Shown here piece by piece: positions 48,124-59,175 of a DNA stretch of 64,000 nt. The first letter of the stretch is position 1; each line of letters opens with the position of its first letter. The translations under genes were made by a program, and so were the position numbers. Under the pieces are notes generated by a model that saw only the letters and a program-made list of their open reading frames with translations, searched no databases and was not told the DNA's origin. Origin of the DNA: Marsupella aquatica (Eukaryota; Marchantiophyta); the NCBI GenBank assembly GCA_973895155.1, contig OZ316891.1, forward strand, positions 23,188,001 to 23,252,000. Reading direction: 5' to 3'.

Positions 48124-48451
48124 CTCGGGGGGGTCACTATATGGAGGGTCATACATCGCGTGCGACGTTTTAGGGTTTGACCCCCCTAACTTTAAAGTGA
48201 AAAATATTTTTTTGCAAAGCCCTTTCTTTCTTAAAATTTTGTCATTTTTTATTAAAAAACCCCTAAAAACTTTATAGAAAGTATTTTTTGCAATTAAATA
48301 GGCCTATGTGTTCTTTAAAGTCGACCAATCAATAAAACATGCCCTATGTGTTCTTCCACCAAACTTTGGAAGTCTTCCGCCACACCCATTTAAATGGGCC
48401 TATACTTTGTCGCACGTGATGTGTCACTTCCGTGGAAGTGACCCCCCCGAG
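48124..48451. mobile_element. MITE family 1, copy 2 (328 bp)
   Basis: The ends are CTCGGGGGGGTCACTATATG and, reversed, CTCGGGGGGGTCACTTCCAC. The 8-base duplication TTAAAGTC is exact (48116-48123 and 48452-48459). It inserted just downstream of the element C methyltransferase-like gene. Confidence 0.9.
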
Positions 48452-48584
48452 TTAAAGTCTCCATATACGTCTATAGATTGTGAGGCTTCTAAAAACGGTA
48501 AGTAGGTTAATTTTCTTTTTTGTCAGCCATTGTCTTGTATTTTTGGACTGAGACAATCCTAATCCAAAGTTCACTTTTGGTCTT

Positions 48585-48886
48585 TTCTCTCCCGGGGTCC
48601 TCACTTCTTTTCTTCCAACCCATCACGCGCGAATAAGTATAGGGTTTTTTTATTGGGTTTAGTGAAATACTTTTAAATTTTTGTTGAAAAACATTAGGGT
48701 TATTTTAATCCAATTTTCAGAATGATAAGAATCATAGGGTTTTTTAAAATCAAATATGGGAATATTCTTGGAATATTCCATTAAGTTAGGGGTAAAACAA
48801 TTCCTAAAAAAAATTTTATTGACTTAACTTTTAGGGTGTTTATTCCCCCAAAACTTCGAGCGTGATATGGGACACCCCTTGGATTG
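48585..48886. mobile_element. MITE family 1, degenerate copy
   Basis: It aligns loosely with the copy at 49508 over its length: CTCCCGGGGTCCTCACTTC start, TAGGGTTTTTTTATTGG, AATTTTTGTTGAAAAACATTAGGG, then GGAATATTCTTGGAATATTCC and a GATATGGGACACCCC end. No target duplication is visible, so it is older. Confidence 0.6.
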
Positions 48887-48909
48887 AGGCCCCCAAGTTT
48901 TCTCTGAGA

Positions 48910-50160
48910 ATGGTGTTTGGTGCACTTGCAGAATCGAGACCTGGTCCCGTCAAGCGGAAGTTGCTGATTTTGGACCTTAATAAAATACTTTGGGATTCTA
49001 TTGAATTCCAAAGCAAGGGCACATCCAGGAATATTGTCACCTCAAGTGGAGTGCATTGGGATAGAAAAAATGATATTAGTCGCATGTATACAGAACGACC
49101 AGGGCTCCATGAGTTTCTAAAGTTGGTTTTTGACAGATTTGACGTTGCAAGTTGGACATGTGCTGGGATACCGCGAACAATAAAAATGTTGAACATGATG
49201 TTCACTGATGAGGAGAGGTCAAAACTCCAGTTTGTATTCACACACGTGGAAGCTTTTGACACAGACATTCAAAGATGTGACATTACAAACGGAAAGGCAA
49301 ATGTGCTACTGAAGGATTTTCAGGTGGTATGGAATGCATTTGGAGATCTATATGATGAAACCAACACCCTCATTGTGGATGACTCCCCCTTTAAGGCATT
49401 TGCCAACCCAGACATGACCGGATTATTTCCAGTGCCCTACACGCATGCCAATCATGGAGATAATTTTCTTCTAGCAATTCTTTGGCCATGTCTTGAGAAA
49501 TTATCACCTCGGGGGTTCACTTCCACAAAAATGGCATATCATGTGCGACAAAGGATAGGGTCATTTTATTGGTTCTAAGGAAAGACTTAAGAATTTTTGT
49601 AGAAGAACAATAGGGTCTTTTAAATTCAATTTTGAGACTTATAAGAATAGTAGCGTCTTTTCAATCCAATTTTTAGAATATTCCAAGAATATTCCAACTT
49701 TATAGGGGTTAAAAAATAATTTTTTTTCTTACATTTTAGGGGGTCTAAGGCCTAAAAACGTCGCAGGCAATGGGGAGGTCCCCATATAGTGAGACCCCCG
49801 AGACTATCACATGCAAGTGACATTCGATGTTATCTTCTTCTCAACTCTCCAAAGTGGTCTCTTTTGCACATGAAGAGAGACAAGGCAAAAAATGAGATTA
49901 CTTATGATCAACTTAGCAAGAGATTTGCAGCAAAAATTTGGAAGTCACAGTTGACACATAGTGTGTTGGACCTCAACAGCAATGAGATCCCTTGGAATGT
50001 AAAGCACCGTATATGTAGTTTACGTCATGAGGCGGAACTTGACAATGCACTTGTCAACTCACTTGCTAAATCATTTTTAGGAAAGGACTATTCATGTCTA
50101 TATAGAGAAAATCCCAGACACTTTTTGCGGGAGATTATAGCCATTAGGAACAACATTTAG
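48910..50160 (+). pseudogene. FCP1/NIF-like phosphatase domain protein of element C, split by a MITE
   Basis: ATG at 48910 (MVFGALAESRPG). The HAD-type NIF domain follows: KRKLLILDLNKILWD at the place of the DxDxT catalytic loop, then RPGLHEFLKLVFDRFDVASW, KANVLLKDFQVVWNAF, TLIVDDSPFKAFANP and FPVPYTHANHGDNF. Plant FCP1-like proteins dephosphorylate the RNA polymerase II tail or related substrates. Here the second catalytic Asp is Asn, so activity is doubtful. A MITE (49508-49802) interrupts the frame. Beyond it (49811-50160) the same frame continues with SHASDIRCYLLLN and a C-terminal region of about 115 residues of unknown family. The gene may be a captured host gene or an accessory gene of element C. 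Confidence 0.65.
49508..49802. mobile_element. MITE family 1, copy 3 (295 bp), inside the FCP1-like gene
   Basis: The ends are CTCGGGGGTTCACTTCCAC and, reversed, CTCGGGGGTCTCACTATATG. The flanks ATTATCAC and ACTATCAC match at seven of eight bases. Without the insertion and one flank copy, the phosphatase-like frame reads EKLSHASDIRC without a stop. Confidence 0.9.
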
Positions 50161-51133
50161 TTTGACATGGGTACATTTAGTTCAGTGTCGGTAATCACAC
50201 ATCAAAATGTGGTAATATACCGAGAGTGTGCATAACTAAAACAGGCTTCTGCGCTATCACACCTGTCTCCTAGGACTCAATTTGATTGGGTATCCTCCTT
50301 TTACCTTGGGGGTAAGGGTTTCATACATTATACCCTTATCAGGTTCAGCTCTCTCATGCCTGCACAATAAATCGAGCCAAGAACACTTAATAATGTCAAA
50401 ATTGAAACCATGGAATTTATACTTGGGTGGTAAGTTGCAAGGGTTTTTCACATATTACTACTAATTAGCAAACAGAAGTCAAGCTAGAGTTGGGTCTAGG
50501 CTTCTAGAGTGAAACCTCTAGACTCTAACTCTAGGGCCCCACCAAATGTATGCGTATGGAGAGCAGAATTGAGAATCTAATGTATGGTACATCAAAATGG
50601 ATCATGCAAGTTGATTTTTGTTATCATTCTATTGCCATTCAAAGAATGAGCATTCAGGCTCGTCATTCAATTCAAAAGACAGACATGTTGTGCAGTCTCA
50701 TTGGTAGAGAGTATCCTGAGTTAGGTTCCTCATTTCTTTGAGGGCTAGCTATAGTCCCCAAGGGTTCACAGGCCATGCCCCCCTAGAGTAAGCAGGCAAG
50801 TGAATATTGAGAAACATATGCTGGGGACTAGATCCTGACACGAACACAAAGATTTAAATCAGGGAATCCCGAGCCAGGTTTGGAGCCAGCTTTGTGAGGG
50901 GCTTGTGTCGCATAACCTTTAATGAAAATACAAACTAAGGTCACAAGAAAGGTTAGAGGACATGGATGGATGCAAATCAATCTCAAGTTCTAGATGTCAT
51001 TCGGCAAGTCTGTCGACTCCCTTCGCTCGAATTCTTCAGACTGGGCTGGATAAGAGGCTCCATTCCAAAGGCAAATGCACGGACTAGCTGTACCAAACTC
51101 TGTCAAATTAAGGTCAAGTATATGGGTACTTAC
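50161..51133. other. Interval without a recognised gene
   Basis: It separates element C from the P450. The last exon of the P450 should lie here on the minus strand, but no segment with the expected C-terminal P450 pattern was found. Nothing else is supported. Confidence 0.4.
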
Positions 51134-54100
51134 ATGTAAGTCGTAGTGAGATGATGAACGCAGATGCACGAAATCAGCTTGGCCATTTCAATCCCCGGAC
51201 AAATATGAGGCCCAGAACTGAATGGCATGTAACTGTATGGTTTCGGAGTCACCTGCAGAAGTTTCCCAAATCGAAAGAGGTCGATCAATTCTACTGAGTG
51301 AAAGTCTTCAGGCCGGTCAGGTACACCAACTCATTGAGGAAAACAAATTAAATCTGTGATCGTTTAGTTGTCAGTAACATCATATCTTTCAATCAAAACC
51401 TGACTGAGGACGAAGGTAGTAGTACAGTACTCACATCGAACCGATCGGGGTTGAAACTAACATCGGGATAATTGCCAGGATCCGTGTGAATGAAATTAGT
51501 CAACGGGGTCACGCTCCAGCCCTTTGGTATTAGATGACCTGCATGAATCAATAGACTTTTATGATCTTAATATGTGAACGTGGCACGAGTTTCTTCTCGA
51601 ACGTATAATTTCATGACTCGCTCATAGAGCTACTACATGTTTTTGTCGAAGAATCAGCTTATATTTCTTGAGAAGCGTGTGCTGGCAAGGGCCTTTAGAG
51701 CTTGATTAATCTGAACGTACCTACATTGAATCCGAACCTAGATATGCATGAAGCTGACAAATTTTGCTGGCTGGGTGCGTGGGAACTCAAACGCTATGCA
51801 TTAGCAATTAATCCCATTCAAGAACAACACGCGTAGCTTGCAATAGTAGGATCAGTCACCTTCAAGCTCAAATCACTCACCCTCAAACTTAACGTCTTCG
51901 GTTGCCTCCTTAAAAAGAACAGGGAGGAGTGTAGTGGTTCTGTGGACTTCGTTGAAGAACTGCATCCGGTAGTTCAGAAGTAATTATTTAAGTATGCCAA
52001 TCGCTTGAACTTTCTAGAGTTCTGGTCAACTATGCATCTAATTCTATGTAGGATTGTAGCGGAATTTACCTGCCTACCATGCGCAAGCATGGACCCGGTC
52101 TCTAGATAGCTTCATATTCGACCAAAGCCCAGTATAATGGCAATCCACTTCGTTTATAACTTCTAACACCCGCAAGCATGGACCCGGTTTCTAAATAGCT
52201 TCATATTCGACCAATGGCAATCCACTTCGTTTATGACTTCATATTAGACTAGTGTTCATTATATTTTCAGTACACTAGGGAATCAACTTTGTTTGGTTGT
52301 CCAGGGATAATCATGCATGTTACCTTACGAGTGTAAACCATTTTTCTCATATCGTCCCAAGTAAGCCTGGGCCCTTCTACGGAAGGGTCCTTGTTTTTGA
52401 GAATCTGTTGGTGCTCAGCCTGCTCACATAGTATGAGGGTTAGTATTGTAGAAGATCTGAGAAGAATAGAAGAGATAAAAGCTGAGAACGACATTGTGCT
52501 ATAATATTTCAACAAAATACCATTTATGACGTTCAAATATTCTACTGCCATTTCAAGCTCCAGACCTCTAGATATCCGAAAGGCCATGCCAGATTCAAAC
52601 CGAGAAGCAAAGCATGCTCCGTACCTGGCAACGGCGAAAGACCTCCGGATAGTCAATCAGATACTTAAGGATCCATACAAGAGTCGTCGTGGTAGTGTCA
52701 GAAGCAGCGAAGTTTATCAAAAACATGTTCTCGGCAAGCGTGAAATCATCGAGATGCTTCAGCTCTTCTAGCCCTTCAGGGTCATCCCGAGCTGCCAGTA
52801 GAGCTCCGAAGAAAACGCCCTCGAAAGTCTTCTGGCCCTTCGTCGACTCAATCAGAGTTTGGAAGTATGCTACCAAATTTGCCCGTGCCTGATGAAGACA
52901 ACAACCAATCAATCAAATGAGGTGTTGAGGACAACACAAATGCACAGATTCGTTCCCGTCCAAAATTATCATTCTCGACCTCGCTTTCGAATACTCCGGG
53001 AATGATTTCAGATTTGACAAAGTCTTCGTTGTTGAAATCTATCTACCTGTATCTGACTTAGCCTTCAGTTGGCCGAGCAGTGTTCAAGAGCCTCGGGCAA
53101 GATCTCAACTTCAAGTCCAAACTTAGCCTCCGGCAGGATTCAATTCCAAGTCCAAACTGCTGGCCAAGCATCCGACAGTTTTCGTACCTTCATGCCTGTG
53201 CTAAACGTCGTTCCTGGAAGATTCACTGGCATTGCTGTCAATGTCCGCGAGGCCTTATTAAAGTCTTCCAAATTCTTCCTTCCTTGTGGTGAGCTACTAC
53301 TGTTCCTATCTCCGAATAGGACCCAGTTGGCAGCATCCCACGTAAGCTGCCAGTTGACATAAACGACACATCAGTGCCGAAGTTAAATTTCAAGAATCTT
53401 AAGAGAATAAAATTAAGACGGGAGAGTTAATTTGAAGAATACCGCAGACGAATTGAACAAGAAGAGAAATCGCACAGAAGTACTAAGCACTCGAAAAAGA
53501 AAACGAATGCGCTGAAGAATATATAACGAAAATGAATTGAACAGAGTGATTAAAGAAAGAAAGCTCTAGTAAGGATTGAAAATGAACGGCCCACTTTTTG
53601 CACTGCACCACGTGCAACAACAGTCCCAGCGCGCACCCACGAGGCCATGTGTTCGAGAAGAATGCTCTCAAAACTATGGACCTGATCCCGGAGACCTTCT
53701 GGACCAACAGATTTCAGGATCAACTTCTTGACAGACATATGCCGTGGACCCTCCTGGAGCATAAACGTCTCGGGTCCAATGCTTCGCTTGAAGCTTTCGG
53801 GGTATGCCCGTTTGAAGAGGTGAGGGTTCGTATTGACGAATTTGACGAAATCCGGAGTTGTTCCACATATCGTTGGCCGTAGAAATACGTTCGTTTTAAA
53901 CGTATTTCCATACCTGCATTCATCAAGTCACAACTTTCAGCCAAGTGCTGAAGATGTTCTAAACATCCCCACTTGCTACCAGTTCCTTTGTAATTTGCAA
54001 TTGAATCGCTGCCCCCCAATAGTCTGACATCAACCCGAGCTGTTGACCATTCGAAGCCGTGGCGCTTAGATATTTCAGACTAGTCCACTTAAATATGTCA

Positions 54101-54733
54101 GACTAGTCTTTGAACGGGGGACATGCATCCTCCTACATAGGGACATTGCCCACCAAAATTTCTTCCTTCACTTTCGCTAGTGAACTGGACGCATTTCTCC
54201 CGACTGGGAGAGAGTGAGTGACAAGCTAGAAAGCGAGATGACAAGCCACAAAGCAAGATGCCGAAGGGACATATTGCAGGAATGATTGAGTTGCTAGCTA
54301 GCTTGCCCTTGTCTAAGTGCCCACGTACCATTTTAGGCAAGGAGAGATCCATAATGATAATGATGGGACATCATTGAGCAGGCGCCAAGCCAAAATCATT
54401 ACATGAACAAGAGATCTACCTGCAGAAGCCAATTCAAGACCATGACTGTTCAATTCATGAATAAGAGATTAATTACCTGCTGACGCGAGAATAAGCAAAT
54501 TCTTTTGGATCACGGAGCAAGTCGAATGATTCCCCAACGATAGGCCAGCCCAGCGAGCCTTTGGGCAGCACGGCATCGGTCCTTCGCAATGAGTACAGAG
54601 TGTACGATCGCTGCGCCCACAGCAGAATAGCCCCGCCCAGCACCACGGCCAGCACTATCGATAATGATGTCGACAGCCCTGAGTCCCCCATCTCTGCGTA
54701 TCTCCAAAATGTGGACAGCACCGACTCCCCCAT
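51134..54733 (-). CDS. Cytochrome P450 (CYP85-clan type), eight exons seen, last exon not found
   Basis: A haem monooxygenase of the endoplasmic reticulum. Exons (minus): 54733-54477, 53913-53595, 53346-53188, 52888-52625, about 52419-52325, 51959-51881, 51538-51435, 51252-51134. Phases agree at every join and give about 465 residues. Exon 1 has a membrane anchor (LSIVLAVVLGGAILLWA) and the hinge LPKGSLGWPIVGESFDLLR. Exon 4 has the oxygen-binding I-helix AASDTTTTT. Exon 6 has ExxR as EVHR. Exon 7 has FNPDRF, and exon 8 the haem loop FSSGPHICPG. The helix patterns (FKRAYPESFKRSIGPETF, MPVNLPGTTF) resemble CYP716/CYP85-clan enzymes, which oxidise triterpenes, sterols or diterpenes. After exon 8 (ending HHLTTTYM) a GTAAGT donor occurs but no good final exon. 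The terpene synthase-like gene 4.4 kb away suggests a shared pathway. Confidence 0.8.
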
Positions 54734-56086
54734 CGCTGTGACTGTCTCAAGCTTGAGAACTTAGACTCGCCACAGGTGCTGGACTAAGTCAGTGAGATGT
54801 GTGTGCAATTTTTAAATCCACAGTTCTTGTAGCTTGAATGTACTCTGGAAGCACAATCCTTGAAACAGAATTCTCGTGTGCTCTTCTTCAGATGTGAATT
54901 GTTTTCAGTGTTTTATCTCCCACCGACGTCGCAGGACCCAGAGCTCTCTGGTGTCACACCGAAGAAGAAAAAGCCGCTAACACCTTACCTAAGCCCCTTT
55001 GTCATTGGTCACCCACGCATCCACAATCGCACTATTTGACTAACCTTCATGCTGGTCGCATAATTGCACCGGTCATTACCAACCCATAATCAAACGCAAC
55101 AATTGCATTGACATTATGTTGTCGATTCCGCCAGACCTCGTTTGTCGGTACTCATTTGTAAGAAAATGATGCTCCCTTGGACCCTGATTTGTAAGAAAAC
55201 GAGGTTCCCTTGGACCTAAAGGTTGGTCTTTTGAAACCACATGGAACACGTTTCTAATTGTAATAACTTCATGCTCATAAATTCAATATTTTTTTGTTTT
55301 GAGCATGTGCTAGAGGGGTAGGTAAGCTACAATTCCATGAAAGTGACCTTGAATTTTTGGCCATTTTGGTTGAAGTATTCATCATGGAATGCCAAGGGGT
55401 AAATTATATTATATTAATTTTCATTGTGTTAATATGAAATATTAGGGCTTATGTTTTGTTTTGTCTCCTCCTTCTCTAGTTGCCCTTGCAGGTGAAAACT
55501 AAAAATAATTTTAAGATTTATAATCATCAAGATACAAGCCCAAAATTCCCAGGGACCACCAAAATGTGGTCCATGGGAGCACTATGTCTAACATGGTGGT
55601 CCATCCAGGCTTCACTTTCAATTTGCATTCATTGTAACCATTATTCTGTAGGTAAGAATTTAAAGTCATTGTTTTGTGCATAATTGACATCATGAGCTAG
55701 CCAGGAATGATGGAATGACATCAATAGGAATGATTACTCATGGTTCTTTCCGTTTGCAAATTTTGGGCAAATTTTGGTGGGACCTAGAGTCACTGTCTAG
55801 AGGTCTCACTGTAGAAGCCTGGGCCTCAACTCTAGCTTATGTTGACAATTTATTAGTAAGATTTTCCAGTCATGTTATAGTCGCCTCTCATCACGTACTA
55901 TGTTCCTTAAAGAACTTTGTACATTTGGGCACTTACATACACACTTTTGGACATAAGAATTGTATATTCGGGTGAAGAAAAATGAACATTTGTGTTGCAT
56001 AAAATGTAGGTTTGGGCCTAGAAATTTGTAAATTTTGGCAAAGAAAATATTAATTTGGATAATTTGGTCTCATGGCACTCACTCAG
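53985..56086 (+). repeat. Left arm of a large inverted repeat
   Basis: It matches 61899-64000 in reverse complement, with mirrored positions summing to 117985 throughout and no difference at any site compared. The arm covers P450 exon 1, its 5' flank and intergenic sequence. It ends at 56086, the first base of the MITE. Confidence 0.95.
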
Positions 56087-56450
56087 AGGCTTTACACCGT
56101 GCTAGGAAACAGGAAACAGATTTACTGTTATGAGCAAAACTTTACTGTTACGAACAAAAATAAAATATAAAAAATGTCTCAATAAAAACTTAAATTTTTC
56201 AAAATATTTTTAAAAATGATCATTTTTTACTAGCGCCAGGCGCTACTATTACTAGTAGTAGTAGTAGCCTAGGCGCTACTATTACTACTAGTAATAGTAG
56301 TAATAGTGGCGCTAGTAAAAAAATGTCAAAAATACAAACCAAAAAAAATAAAATAATTCCAAAAAAACAATTCTCAAAAAATTCTCATCCATTTGCTCTT
56401 TATTGTTTGCTATTTCCCTTTTCCTGTTTCCTAGCACGGTGATTATACCC
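56086..56450. mobile_element. 365-bp MITE with the element A terminus and palindrome
   Basis: It is flanked by an exact 8-base duplication CTCACTCA (56078-56085 and 56451-56458). The left end GAGGCTTTACACCGTGCTAG and its next 50 bases match the left end of element A at 8341. The right end carries the inverted core CACCGTGCTAGGAAACAGG. The centre holds TAGCGCCAGGCGCTA (56231-56245), identical to the element A palindrome, in the arm of a hairpin (CATTTTTTACTAGCGCCA near 56221 pairs with bases near 56307-56325). It has no gene, so it depends on a transposase elsewhere, probably of the A family. Confidence 0.85.
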
Positions 56451-56458
56451 CTCACTCA

Positions 56459-59175
56459 CCTGGCCAGTGAAAGGATGTTTGAAATACCACATTGAACTTA
56501 CATTCAAAGTGGGGCTTTTAGGCTCAAACATTTCAGTTTTGAACTAGATCCACATTTCAGCTTTGAACTACATTCAGGATTAGTGTTTCAACAAATGACT
56601 CACATTCCAAATTTAAGAGTCAAGTTTTAACTCACATAAATCATTCGCAAGGTAACACCCCAATTCTCTGTTGCAGTAGAGATCCCCAAAACGGGATTGT
56701 CATTGCCTTAGTATTATACTGCAACAAACAGGTAGGAACTAGTTGTTGGTTGCCGTTTAGGATGATTTTTTGGTTGGTGTTGTCGTCGGTAGTCTAAACA
56801 ACAATCAAATGCTTCAACTTCCACTTTCAGTCGCTCCACATACAGTTCAAGTACTACAGGAGTCATTCCTGAAACAGATTTTGTGACAGAAAGAGAGCGC
56901 GATGTCCTCCTCGGTAGTTCAGAGCGACCGCATTCAGATCGATATACTCACATTCACAGTCCCTCCATTGATTTTTCATACTCTTGGGTTCATTGGAGGC
57001 TTGAGACGCCCTTGACGAAGCTTTTTTTGAACATTCATTTTCAGACAGTGTTGTAGACTCTCTGCCTAACTACATTCGATTTGTCCCTCCCTCAGTACAC
57101 TTCAGAATTCCCCCAGATTCTGCATTCAAGTTGAAAAGCCAAGTCTTTGTCCGACCCTTACTGTCCTCCTTCGGGGTCTCTATATACTGAGGCTCCCGAG
57201 AATAGCTACTCCTTGCATACAGCATCCTAGTTAATCAGATTATAGAATAATTAAGGACCATGTCATCAGCGTCACAGTTGGGTTAGTTCTACATAGCAGC
57301 GTGACTGTGCTTTTGGGGGGTTTGGGTATGGAATGAAGAGAGAAGGGTGGGGTACTCTGCTTGGAGAACTCTATACACAGTTTGGGAACTCTATACACAG
57401 TTTGGGTTCGATTTCCCACCATAGGCTTTGATCCCATTACCTTAAATAGAACTATGGCAACAACTCAGATTCATTAAAAGTGTGCATAGCTAAAGCATGG
57501 CAGGATCAGATTCAAAGTAGTGTGCATACCAGCTATAGCATCTGCAAAATATTTTGGCTGAGTTGCATGTTATTCAATAAAGAGTGCAATCTGCTGTCCT
57601 AGAGAACATGTTTTGGCTACGAGTTGTGGCAGTGTGCAAGTTTTGAGCCTTCTTTCACTACTGTTTTGCAACTGATGGCTTGGAAATTTTTTAGACATTG
57701 CTAATCCTTGGCCAAAATATAAACTTTAATACTTTCAAAAGGGGAAATATGTTCAGCATCCAGAAGATCTAATTTTTTTGACTAATGGGATGTGGAAACC
57801 ATTCTTATCACATTTTTGGGAGAAATGTCTATTGCAAAACCTCATTAAAAACTTAATTTGTCTAAAAACAATTTGACAGAGAAAATTGTAAAATTTGTGG
57901 TTTGCCATTTAGCATTGTTGGAAAAATAGCAATGTCGGAACAATGTCTAATATCTGTTCTCCTATTTTTGTTACTTTTTCATTTCAAAAATAATGCATAC
58001 ATTGCAAAGTCAGTGTTTATATCAGAATGTTCACAACATTCTTAAATTTGCATCACAAAATCAGTTGATGTTCATAAGCACCCTGAAATTTTTTGTTAGT
58101 CAGGTATAAAATAGGATTAATTATAATTCAAAAAGTAAGTGAATTGGTTACAAGTCAGATTGAGGTTTAAATTTTGCCCTTACTCTTTGTTATTTGACAT
58201 GTTATTTTTTAATTTTCTCAAGCTTTTACCATTCCTGGGTCTAACCATTTTTTGGGTGTTGCAACATACACAAACAGCCATGCGTAATTGTTGCCATAAA
58301 CGTCATCATTTGTGCTTGTGACAAAAACTGCTGAAATGGTGCAACCGTAGGCCAGGAATTTGGAATGGACTTATCATGGGGGTCCGTAAAGCTAATTAGC
58401 TCAAATACCAGTGCTTACAAAGAGGAATTCGCAGGGCTCCCTGCACCCACCTGGATGCCTCTTCATGTCTCTTCTCACAAGCATAGTCTAAATATCAACC
58501 AAAAAATGACATGCGGTTCACTTGCCTGAGTAGGTCATGACCGGTAGACTTTGATCGCAAATTATACTATAGATAGAAAATGAACACCAAGTTTTGATGC
58601 ATAGTCTTCTCCAGTATGACTGCTCTGATCTGTTTGGCATCTCAGAATATCTTTGGAAGGATAGGCCTTAAATAGGAATGGAACATAGCTACTTTCCATT
58701 GACTGAAATGTTGAGCTACAAACTTTTGCCAGAAAACAGCAAAATTCTGTTACATGTTACCCAAAGTGTTCACTCTCTCAGATTCAGGAAAGCCGTGTCT
58801 ATTCATCACTATGAATGGTGCAGACACTGGAAAGTGTAGCTTCCTTGTGCAAGGCACACACGTGCATGTGCAGACGAACAATGATGAAGCTATTGAGCTT
58901 TTATTTAAAAATGACTTTGAAATGAATGAAAACAATACAAGCACATAGAGCCCCCTGGTCGCTATGTTCTCTCGAAGAACCTCGTTCTAGGAGGCAAAGC
59001 TAATTAAAACCTGCCCAGTGAGAGATTCTTCAGCAATTTTGGCCTGATCTATAAGCTACGAGTTCAGTTCTATTTAGTGAATACTTTAGATAGTAGACAC
59101 TATTTAGCCAACACTTACAATTAATCATGTCTTACAGGGGGTGGGGGTCTATGCTAACGTAGAGTTTTATGGGCT
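56459..59175. other. Intergenic DNA downstream of the terpene synthase-like gene
   Basis: No gene is supported. A 21-base direct duplication (AACTCTATACACAGTTTGGG twice) is at about 57365-57406. Sequence near 57172-57210 (CTTCGGGGTCTCTATATACTG...CTCCCGAG) resembles ends of MITE family 1 and may be a remnant. Confidence 0.5.

Larger units (their letters stand above)
39001..50160. mobile_element. Element C: transposon-like unit with a third ParB/methyltransferase-like gene
   Basis: It repeats the plan of element A: a transposase-like gene (minus), a palindrome array, and a divergent ParB/methyltransferase-like gene (plus), followed by an FCP1/NIF-like gene. The transposase-like gene is of a different family from those of A and B. 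The palindrome is TTGGA...TCCAA, about 25 bases. R2 truncates the left side. No termini were identified, so the limits are approximate. Confidence 0.5.

Noticed and set aside
55480-55975. Small proteins present in both inverted arms
   Set aside because: They are duplicated only because the arms are identical. No domain, and high AT content.
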